The position numbers and the translations under genes are program-made. The notes beneath the pieces are model-generated. The model was not told the DNA's origin and did no database searches. It worked only from the letters and a program-made list of their open reading frames with translations. From NCBI GenBank assembly GCA_003550325.1, contig QKWP01002110.1:13746-77745 (forward strand): a stretch of 64,000 nt of DNA, read 5' to 3'. Below, piece after piece: positions 10,320 through 19,332 of the stretch. Position 1 is the stretch's first letter, and every line of letters starts with the position of its first letter. Source of the DNA: Gigaspora rosea. Lineage: Eukaryota; Glomeromycota; Glomeromycetes; Diversisporales; Gigasporaceae.

Positions 10320-10840
10320 CTAAAACTATATATGATATAAAAATTCTTTNTTTTAATCCACTAGTCCAATTTGGATGATTTAACTACCAAAATGATTCTA
10401 ACAAAGAGAGGATTCTAACAAGTCCAAACCCACAAGAATCCAATTACAGAACCATAAAATCAGTATAAACTTGTGAATTATTAGGGCCGTGACATATATT
10501 ATATAATATCATTTTATCATAGAGCTACTCTCCTCCCTCTACATAAGACCAATTAGCCAATCAAATTGTATAATTAGTCTTATGTAAAAAATTTTTTGAC
10601 CCTCTCCCCCCAGGATATTATGTAATATCTGTCACTGCCCTTACTATATATAGTATTTATTTAATAAATACTATCATATATATATAGTAATAATTCACAA
10701 ATCTATATCGATCTTATTATTTTGTAATTAGATTCTTGTAATTTTGGACTTGTTAGAATTCTCTCTTTGAGAGGATCATTTTGGTAGTTAAATCATACAA
10801 ATCGGATCAGTGGATCAAAAATTATTTATTATATTCTATA
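10320..10840. repeat. long palindrome interrupted by a Harbinger MITE
   Basis: Arms 10340-10483 and 10641-10830 are reverse complements (TGGATGATTTAACTACCAAA against TTTGGTAGTTAAATCATAC) and match the uninterrupted palindrome at 13675-14012. That copy shows the pre-insertion centre ATTATTACTATATAGTA. An undetermined base is at 10350. Confidence 0.8.
10484..10640. mobile_element. PIF/Harbinger-type MITE, 157 bp
   Basis: Termini are GGGCCGTGACATATATTA and GGGCAGTGACAGATATTA (right end, minus strand). TTA is duplicated at 10481-10483 and 10641-10643. A 3-bp TTA/TAA duplication with GGG-starting ends is the Harbinger pattern. The empty site is visible in the related palindrome at 13.8 kb, which supports the boundaries. 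No coding capacity. Confidence 0.85.
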
Positions 10841-10917
10841 TAAGGCCGTGCAAACAAATATTATTGTTTCTCGTAACCCGGCCAGGTGCCTTTTTTAAAA
10901 AAAGTAAAATTTATTTT

Positions 10918-10983
10918 ATATATATATTATATATATTATATATATTATATATATTATATATATTATATATATTATATATATTA
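10918..10983. repeat. 9-bp minisatellite ATATATATT
   Basis: Seven or more exact copies. The (Leu-Tyr-Ile)n open frame across it is an artefact of the repeat. Confidence 0.9.
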
Positions 10984-11089
10984 CTATCAGATCGTCAATA
11001 AAATTTTTTTTTTAGATTAGATTGATTTTTTTTTACTATTGCAGTATTTTAAGATTTTTTTTGACCGATATGTCATTCCAGATAAGAAA

Positions 11090-12350
11090 GATATTTGGTT
11101 TTCTTATTTGCTACTCTCTTTTTTTTGTCATATTCACTAACTCTGCTTTTCTTCCTTAGGGATTTTAGGCTCCACCAAACGTAAAGTAGCACTGGGCAAA
11201 CACATAAGCAGCACTTCAGGTATATTGTTTTCCTTTTTGTTAGTTGTCTTGTTTATTTTTTTATTTTATTAACTTTTTCTCTTTAGGCTTCGCTGGACGT
11301 GAATCGGTACTGGAAGAATGTTAAGCGCATTTCGGGTTTATTATTTTCTTTTTTTTTAGTTGTCTTGTTATTTTTTTTCATCATTTGTCTTGTTATCTTT
11401 CTTTTAGGCTTCGCTGGGCGCGAATCAGTACCAGGAGAACATTAAGTGGCGCTTTGGGTACTTTATTTTGTATTTTTTAGTTGTCTAGTTTTTTTTTCGT
11501 CGCTTATCTTTTCTACTAACTTCTCTTTTCTCTTTAGGCTTTTCCAGACGTAAATCAGTACCGGGAGAACATTAAGCACACTTTGAATATGTTATTTTGC
11601 TTTTTTTAGTTGTCTTGTTTTTTTTTTATCGTTTGTCTCATTTTTCTAACTTCTCTTTCTTTTAGGCTTCACTAGGCATGAATCGGCACAAGGAGAATGT
11701 TGAGTAGTGCTTCGGATACGTTATTTTGTATTTTTTAGTTGTTATGTTCTTTTTTTCGTTGCTTGTCTTGTTTTACTAACTTCTTTCTCTTTTCTTTAGG
11801 CTTTTCCAGACATGAATCAGTACTGGGAAACGATAAATTGCCTTCGGTACGTCATTTTGCCTTTTTAGTTGTCTTGTTCTTTTTTTCGTCGTTTGTCTTG
11901 TTTTACTAACTTCTCTTTTTTTTGGGCTTCGCTGGGCATGAATCCACACCAGGAGAACGTTAAGCAGTACTTTAGATTTAATTGTCTTGTCTTTTTTTCA
12001 TCTTTTTTCATCTCTTGCCTTGTTTTACTAACTTTTCCCTTCACTTTAGACTTTTACAGATATGAATCGGCACCAGGAGAGTGTTTGGCATTTCAGGTTT
12101 ATTATTATACTTTTTTAGTTGTTTTGGTTTTTCTTCGTAGTTGTTTTGTTTTACTTTTTTTTTCTTTAGGCTTCGCTGAGCGTGAATCGCACTGGGAGAA
12201 TGCTAAGTGGCACTTTTGGTATATTATTTTGCATTTTTTAGTTGTCTTGTTCTCTTTTCTCATTGTTTGTCTCGTTTACTAACTTCTTTCTTTTCTTTAA
12301 GTTTTTCCAGACATAAATCGGTACCGGGAAAATGTTTGGCACGCGATCTT
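11090..12350 (+). repeat. ten tandem exon-plus-intron-like units, about 125 bp each
   Basis: Units start near 11169, 11287, 11408, 11538, 11666, 11800, 11926, 12050, 12170 and 12301 (spacing 118-134). Each has a 47-51-nt G+C-richer core, then a T-rich stretch that in most units contains TACTAAC or CTAAC, a pyrimidine tract and TTTAG directly before the next core. These are the marks of a branch point and 3' splice site. Many cores end in G|GTAYG or GTATAT, like a 5' splice site. Read in the frame GCT-TCG-CTG the cores give a 16-residue repeat, A-[SF]-[LP]-[GD]-x-N-[RQ]-[YH]-x-E-N-[VI]-K-x-x-[FL], with conservative changes. Two core types (GCTTCGCTGGG and GCTTTTCCAGA) tend to alternate. Against a working gene: stops in units 1 and 5, a one-base loss in unit 9, a lost splice AG in unit 7 and core lengths not always divisible by three. 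It is either a decayed multi-exon repeat gene or a satellite. Confidence 0.75.
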
Positions 12351-12395
12351 AATATGGGGTATATGGGTTTTAAGGCTAATATGTTGTAATTGGTC

Positions 12396-12471
12396 GACAC
12401 AACCAGGGTGGCCCCAAAAGCTTGGGTCGATAATTTCGACCTGAATTTTTTGGGCCGCCCCTGGTTGCGTC
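12396..12471. mobile_element. 76-bp palindromic MITE, hAT-like
   Basis: Its ends GACACAACCAGGGTGGCCC and GACGCAACCAGGGGCGGCCC (minus strand) cover most of its length, so it is nearly one hairpin. It is flanked by a perfect 8-bp duplication AATTGGTC (12388-12395 and 12472-12479). It is markedly G+C-richer than its surroundings. Confidence 0.8.
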
Positions 12472-12814
12472 AATTGGTCAGTTGTAGTACTTTATTAAAA
12501 TATTTTTAATAAATTAAATACTTTCGTAATAATATTATAATTGTGTTACTATATATCGATATTAATTGAATAAAAATTTTATAATTATCTTCCTGCGATT
12601 TGATTTGATAATCGTAGAGGTGGCAAAAATAATTTACCACTCGGGATGGCACTAGGGATTGGAACCATTTAACCGTTTAAAAATTGCTCTATAGTTCCGA
12701 GCAGAATTATGTTGGTCGTGGGCCAGAATTATTTTAATGCCGACCAAATCAAATAGTTAAACAGTTAAACGATTAAAAAATTAAGAAAAATTTTAGGCGG
12801 TTCCTGGTATCCTA

Positions 12815-13471
12815 TCCCTTAAACTGTAAGCAATTCCAGGCAAATTTGCCTGGAAAATTGCTATAAATATACTTATGATCTACTTTTTTTAAAATTTAAA
12901 ATATTTAATTAAAATTTTTTTTGATAATATTTAAAAATAAAGATTATATTATAGTAGTATTTAATTTTATATTATAAGAAAAAAAGTTTAAGTTGTTTAT
13001 AAGCTAAAAATAGACAAATTTTGAAAAAAATTTTAGCCAAAAAAATTATTTACTAATTCTTGGCGAACTCTATAAATATTATCTCTAGCCTCTTGTTTTT
13101 AATATATATTGTAGTTTATAAAAAGGATTACAACTTTTATTATTGCAATATTTGTGATTTACTTGTAAAAATTAAGACTTGTATTAGAAGTAAAAATGTT
13201 TTTTATAGACTGGAACATATAAAATTTAAGAAAATCTAAAGAAAAATTTTATAGTAAAAATTTTAAAATAAAAACTTTAAACTTTTATTACTTTAAAGGT
13301 TATTAATAACTTTAAAAAATTTTCATAATAAAGTTTATAAAATATATTTTAAAGAAAATATTCTATAAATAAAGTATACCCTATATTCTTAATAAAATTT
13401 TATTTTATTTAAAAAATTGTAAATATTTCTAAAAATTCCAGGTAAATTTGCCTGGAATACAGTTTAAGGGA
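12815..13471. mobile_element. mariner-like TA-flanked element, 657 bp
   Basis: Inverted ends TCCCTTAAACTGTAAGC and TCCCTTAAACTGTATTCC (minus strand) with TA at 12813-12814 and 13472-13473. Both ends carry a small palindrome CCAGGCAAATTTGCCTGG. The left ~300 bases match the copy beginning at 52142, including TTTACTAATTCTTGGC. No intact transposase was found. Confidence 0.75.
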
Positions 13472-13674
13472 TAATAAAATAAAACTTACTGGTAAATTTT
13501 ATATAAATCAACCATGCAATATCATTCGTCATTATGCAGATTGTGTAACTGGGAATTTCCCCCTGGCAATTCTATATAAGATTTTTTTATATTTATACAA
13601 TAACAACTGGGTCCCAGGTGTCTTTTAACCTTAATATGTTACGAAAAACAATTAATTTTATTTGCACAGCCTAA

Positions 13675-14012
13675 TATTTAATAGTAAATAACTTTTGATC
13701 TACTGGTTCAATTTAGATAATTTAACTACCAAAATGATCCTCTTAAAGAGAGGATTCTAACAAGCCCAAAGTCACAAAAAATCTAATTACAGGATCATAA
13801 GATCAATATAGATTTGTGTATTATTACTATATAGTATTTATTTAATAAATACATATTATATAGTAATAATATGCAAATCTATATCGATCTTATAATCCTG
13901 TGATTAGATTTTTGAGGTTTTGGACTTGTTAGAATCCTTTCTTTGAGAGAATCATTTTGGTAGTTAAATCATCCAAATTGAACCAGTAGATCAAAAGTTA
14001 TTAACTATTTAA
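13675..14012. repeat. long palindrome, about 160-bp arms
   Basis: The left arm TTTTGATCTACTGGTTC..AACTACCAAAATGATC is complementary to the right arm ATCATTTTGGTAGTTAAATC..AGTAGATCAAAA around a centre at TATAGTATTTATTTAATAAA. It is the uninterrupted equivalent of 10320-10840. Confidence 0.85.
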
Positions 14013-14031
14013 TTTTATAAAGAGAGTTATC

Positions 14032-14357
14032 ATTCATCACCAGTGCGATGCATCGCTATCCCCGATTGCCCAATCGGGATATAGGATCAGGTGTAATATG
14101 AAATCAAAGCAAAACAAACTTTTTTTAAAAAATCGCTTCTAATTTAAAATTTTGACTAAGAAACTACACTTTTTTCTTGACAAAAAAAATACCTTGTGAA
14201 ATTTTGAGTTAGGAGGGCCTTTTAACTCTTGCCCTGCCAAACCCTAACCCTAATCATAACGCGGGCGCTATTTGTTTTGTTTTAATTAATATAAAATTAA
14301 AACAAACAAAATAATTGGTCGATCAGGTGGTAGCGATAAATCGCACTAGCGATAAAT
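14032..14357. mobile_element. MITE with internal CCCTAACCCTAA
   Basis: The inverted ends are ATTCATCACCAGTGCGATGC and ATTTATCGCTAGTGCGATTT (minus strand). Near the middle is CCAAACCCTAACCCTAATC, telomere-like, and next to the right end an AT-rich hairpin TTTTGTTTTAATTAATATAAA. Target duplication not resolved. Confidence 0.65.
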
Positions 14358-14452
14358 GTTAAAAATCTTTTATAAATATTTTTAATAATAATTTAATATA
14401 TGTAAAATTTGATTGCTTATTAAACCAGTCAGATAGGGGGAGGGAAGTAGGA

Positions 14453-14831
14453 TATGGGACAGCGTCAACTAAAACAAGGCTTATGGTTTTTTTTCTATTT
14501 TGAGAAAATACGTTTAAATTTTGTGTAACAATAACAATGATGATCTAATATTAGTATAATCTGTTGGATCGACATTTGCTAGCCAATCACACGAATCCAT
14601 TTCTATAACTCTGCAGCAAGGATCAACAACCGGATATCCAAATTCTAATTTTAGATTATGTTTAATCATATATAGCATTTCAAAAAGTAAGTATTGGTAA
14701 AAATTTTACTATATAAATCAATGCTTTAAATATCAAATTATATAGAAAAATTCCTGCTTTATATGATGGTATAGTTAACTCATTTTTGCAAAAAATGCCA
14801 TAAGCCTTGTTTTAGTTAACACTGCCCCATA
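14453..14831. mobile_element. MITE with long inverted ends, class unknown
   Basis: The ends TATGGGACAGCGTCAACTAA and TATGGGGCAGTGTTAACTAA (minus strand) continue into AACAAGGCTTATGG on both sides. TAT-containing flanks would fit a TA duplication, but this is not certain. Confidence 0.65.
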
Positions 14832-15002
14832 TAGTAAACGGAAATCAGGTGATTTCTGGCGCCCCCTTACTAATCTAATGGCTATGCACAACTACACATA
14901 CCCATATACCACTTTATTATATCTAGTACACTTTGTGTTACTTCACTTATACTCAGCAATATCTATAGAGCTCACTTCACTCATACTGTAGTTGCTTACT
15001 AT

Positions 15003-15406
15003 TAGTATTTAAAATTCAAATTCAAAATTATGTTCTCAAATGAACTAAATTTAGAGTATTAATGTTCTCATTATATAGAATTTTATTTTTTAAATATGTA
15101 TATATTTTTATTATATAAACCTATCAAGTAAAGTTATAAACAAAGGCTTTTTGATTTTAATAGTACTTAGAACATTTAAATTGATTGAATTAATTATATA
15201 ATATACTTAGTTAACTTTTTGCACCTATAAATCTTTTTTTAAAATATGTAAAAAAAAGCTAATAGTTATAAATACTAATAATATTTGAGACCATTTTATT
15301 AGTACAAAATGTTTTCAAATAAGAGAACATTATTTTAAATATTAATGTTCTTAAAAAGAATTTAGTGTTCTCATGAGAACATAAGAATATCAAATTTTAA
15401 ACACTG
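15003..15406. mobile_element. hAT-type MITE, 404 bp
   Basis: Inverted ends TAGTATTTAAAATTC and CAGTGTTTAAAATTTG (minus strand), flanked by a perfect 8-bp duplication CTTACTAT (14995-15002 and 15407-15414). GTTCTC and GAGAACAT words repeat inside. Same family as 1087-1466. Confidence 0.8.
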
Positions 15407-15529
15407 CTTACTATGGCTATTGCCTTTGCACTGCTCCTTTTTTCTAAATACTTAATAAAATCTAAACCAATTTTAATTCTAACTCTAACTCTAAGACTAA
15501 TTATCTAACTACTGAGGCCTAACAAACGT

Positions 15530-16310
15530 TAAAAACAATATGAAAACGCGATGTTTAGTATAAAAAACAAACTAATAAACTAAGCACTAAACATTATACA
15601 AAAAAAGAACTCAACTCTAATAGCAAATGTATCCAGTAACGCACCAAAAACTATCTACTTTAAACCTAAAATAATTAGTACAAGATGAACACAATAATGA
15701 AAGCAAAAAAGAAAAAGAATATAAATACTTAGCTATAAAAATAAGAAATTTAAACTTCAAGCAATATTAGAAATAAAGAGACTGTAGTAAAAGTCTAAGT
15801 AATGTATTAGCAACAAAAGAACGCTAAAATAGATGATACTAATAACAAAAAAACTTTAGATAATGCTCAGAATAACAAACAAAACAATAAACTAAGTGCC
15901 AAATATTACTCAAAAAAAAGAATTTGACTCTAACAACAAAATAACGAAATGACTAATATATCTAGTAATGCATCAAAAAAGTACTTACTTTAAACTTAAA
16001 ATAATTAGTACTAGGCAAGCATAATAATAAAAGTAAAAAAAAAGATAACAAATACTTAGCTATATATATGAAAAATTCAAAGCCCCAAGTAATGCACTAG
16101 CGACGAAATGACTCTAAACTTAAAAATACTAACAATAGCAAAAATCTATATAATACGTTAGCAACAAAAAAATGCTGAAATGAACAATACTAATAACAAA
16201 AAACTTTAGGTAGTACACAAATAGATGATACTAATAATAAAAAAATACTAAAAGTGGACGATACCAATGATAAAAAAAGAGCAAAAAATGAATATACCAA
16301 TGACAAAAGA
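15530..16310. repeat. about 315-bp direct repeats, A-rich, 2.4 copies
   Basis: The blocks ACAAACTAATAAACTAAGC (15570 region) and ACAAAACAATAAACTAAGTG (15885 region) start two aligned copies. Both contain ACTTTAAACCTAAAATAATTAG-like and AAATACTTAGCTATA segments. The + strand is strongly depleted in G and T relative to A. No open frame and no clear element ends. Confidence 0.6.
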
Positions 16311-17611
16311 AAGAATAGGGTTCCTACAAACCCAAATCAAATCAAACTTTATACCAAATTTGGATTTGATTTGAAAAATCAAATCAAACCCAATTTCAAA
16401 CTAGTTTTAAAAAATATTTGAAATTGATTTGAAAACAAACTTTTTTAGTTAAATTTTAAGTTTGGTTTGGGTTTGAGTTTGATGTTTGCAAACTAGTTTA
16501 AGTTTGAATAATATTAATATATTTATATAAGGTAGATATATCTAATTTGGCGCAGTACCTAATTCGGTACACTAACGATATCGTATGAACTGTTGATCAA
16601 AATCGTGTGATTTTGGTACCATTTAATTTGTCTTATTGAGACGAATCGAATGGTACCAAAATCATATGATTCTGACTGATAGTTCACAAGATATTATCAT
16701 TTAACCTAAATAACCTATTTATATATAATCTTTGAAAATTAGTATAAAATTGTAGATAAATTTTGATAGACTGGTCCGTTTTTGACGATTTTACCACCAA
16801 AATGACTGCCTTGAAGAGATAATTCCAATGAGCTCAAAATAGTTAAAATCCAATCATAGGATCACATGATCATTAAGATTTTTGTATTACTTTGTATAAA
16901 AATTAATTAGTTTAAGGGTAGGGTGAACGTAGATCAATTTCATATAATCTACGTGGTACTATAAGATTTTATATAGAAATTAAACACATGCCCCTGATAA
17001 AACTTTTTAGAACTGTGACCAATTTTAACAAAAATTTGGTAGCTCGTAGAATGAGCCCTTATTTTCATAATCGTGAAATTCTAGAACTTATAATATATAT
17101 TTTTTTAATATTAGGGGTGTAGCTTCTGCCCCAAACTTTATTAATACTTAAGTAGATTGATATTTGGTAGTGCCGTAAATATATACATATTATATACAAG
17201 TATTAAAACTAGGCCTTCAGGCTATAAACCTTTTATTTACAGCTAAAACCCATCAGAACCTTCTATATTACCATTTATATAGTTGATCTGGATTTGTACG
17301 TCCCTTTTCAACTAACAATCAACATCCACATGTCTGCCACTTTACTCACATTTCCTAATTCATCACTTCCAATTTGGTGTGTGTTGCCAAGCAGGCGCTT
17401 TATGCTTCCAAGTTGGTGTACCCAAAATCTGGTTACCCAGAAAATCCCTTACTAGTATACTTCTCGAGAGTTCGTATCTCAAGCGATGCAGCTGCCTCTA
17501 CCACATTGGGTAAGTATTTCAAGCCTGCATGCTGCCGCAACTAGCTGGTTTCCTGCAACTTGATTTAACGTTCTGAATTTGGAAATGTGCAAACAACTTA
17601 GGGTCCCTAAT

Positions 17612-17710
17612 GCGATGCGAAATAAAATGCAAATTATGCAATGCGATGCGAAATAAAATGCAAATTATGCAATGCGATGCGAAATAAAATGCAAATTATG
17701 CAATGCGATT
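17612..17710. repeat. 31-bp subterminal tandem repeat of the hAT
   Basis: Three copies of a 31-bp unit beginning GCGATGCGAAATAAAATGC, then a partial fourth. It lies just inside the TAGGG terminus; the other end has the related GCATC reiteration near 20098-20117. Confidence 0.9.
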
Positions 17711-18424
17711 GGTCCAAATTATGCGTCCAATGCCAAACACTTCAAAATTATGCGAAATAATAGTAAATTATGAGATTTTTATTTAAAACAAATAATAGTT
17801 TTTATTTATTTATTAAAATTTAAAAAATTTAACATGCTAATCGAATTTTCAGACAAATTTTGTCTGTTATCAGCTAAAATTCTATTATATGCCGAAAAGC
17901 TATGCTCGACATCTACACCTGAGATCGGCAACCAAATATAAATTACTGCCGATTTAGATAAATTTGGCAAAATTTCAAGTTTTTCTTGCCAGTAACTATC
18001 CAAATCAAAATCCTCTTCAAATAATTCATTCAAACCACAATAAATTCCCCATTCTGTAATTAATTCATTTGTAGGATTTTTAAATTCTTCAATATCTTTA
18101 TAGAGTAATATATTGTGATGGTGTGGTTGTAATTGAATAAAGCGTGGATCAAAACATCTAGTAGCAGTAAAAATTGAAATTGCAGAGTTATTATTAATAT
18201 GTTTATCAAATTTGGCTAAAGCAAGTTGAAATGCTTCTTTAAAAAAAGAATCATGAATTGTCAAATCAATATTAAAATCTTCACAAAGTTTTATCATCTC
18301 ATTTGATTTAGGTGGAATTTCAACTCCAGAAAATAATCTTGCTCTTGTTAATTCTAATCTTGTTGCAAGAAATGGTGCTAAAGGTTTATCACGAATTTTA
18401 AAAAATTCAATATCATTTACTAAT

Positions 18425-18496
18425 CTATTAATTAATAATAAAAACATTATTAGTAATTAAATTAAAATTAATACTGTAAATAAAAAAATTACTTAC
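18425..18496 (-). other. predicted intron 2 of the hAT transposase, 72 nt
   Basis: 5' GTAAGT, internal TTACTAATAA, 3' TTAATAG. Removing it joins ..NMQ with QLVNDIEFF in one frame. Confidence 0.8.
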
Positions 18497-19254
18497 TGTT
18501 GCATATTAAAAGTAATAAAATGCATAATATATTGAAGAAAAAAAATATTATTACTATCTTCAAAAATTTTAATAAGTTCTAAAATAGCAGAATTACTATT
18601 TCTATTTTTTTCTTCTTCTTGATAAAACTCAATAAAAAAATTAAAATGTTTATTTAACCAAAAAACAAAATTATACCAAGAATTCCATCTGGTTTTTACT
18701 GGTAAAGGAGGTAATAAAGGATTTAAAATACCATTAGCAGAAAGAAAACTAATCCATCTTCTTTTTCTAGCTGGAGAATATGTAAAAGTTGTTTTAATTA
18801 AACTAACTACATGATCAAAAAATTTAAAATTTTTATATTCTATCCAAGTTTCACCAACTAAGTTAAGAATATGAGCAAAACAAGTGCTATGTTTTAATTG
18901 GGGAATTAAAGAAGAGAGAACTCTAAATGCTACTAACATATAAGAAGCATTATCTGTAATAAACAAAATTACATTGTTAAAAGAAATATTATAAAATGTT
19001 AATGTAGTAATAACTAATTGAGAAATAGTAGTATTATTAACAATATTTAAAAAACTAGTTTTTACCAACTTAGTTTTATTAAAAAAAACTAAACAAAATA
19101 TTAACTACAGCTCTTCCACAAGAGTCTGTAGTTTCATCAATTGTAATACAGATTTTTTTATTATTTAATTCATTTTTAAGCTTTGCTTCTTCTTCTTGAT
19201 ATAATAAAGGAAGATATTTACTACGTAATTGATCAGGCCCAGGAATAACTCCAC

Positions 19255-19332
19255 CTATTAAACATATATATATATATATTAATTAAAAAATTAAAATAAA
19301 AAATTTAAAAAAAAATATATAATTATCTTTAC
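19255..19332 (-). other. predicted intron 1 of the hAT transposase, 78 nt
   Basis: 5' GTAAAG, 3' TTTAATAG. Removing it joins LRQYCKN with GGVIPGPDQLRSKYLPLLY in frame. Confidence 0.8.

Larger units (their letters stand above)
10844..13671. mobile_element. PIF/Harbinger-type element, 2.8 kb, non-autonomous
   Basis: The ends GGCCGTGCAAACAAATATTA and GGCTGTGCAAATAAAATTAA (right end, minus strand) continue into a matching CGTAAC segment, and TAA is duplicated at 10841-10843 and 13672-13674. The element sits between two copies of the same palindrome family. Inside are a 9-bp minisatellite, the ten-unit exon-intron-like array, a 76-bp MITE and a mariner-like element. No Harbinger transposase or Myb-like gene was seen. 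If the termini are right, the repeat array is cargo of a transposon. Confidence 0.65.

Noticed and set aside
11869-12282. 137-codon open frame across the exon-like array
   Set aside because: It runs through the T-rich intron-like parts in a frame that differs from the conserved 16-residue reading; it is a by-product of the repeat.
12600-12814. Possible further hAT end at TAGGGATTGGAACC with a partner near 12800
   Set aside because: The inverted partner is weak and no 8-bp duplication could be found.
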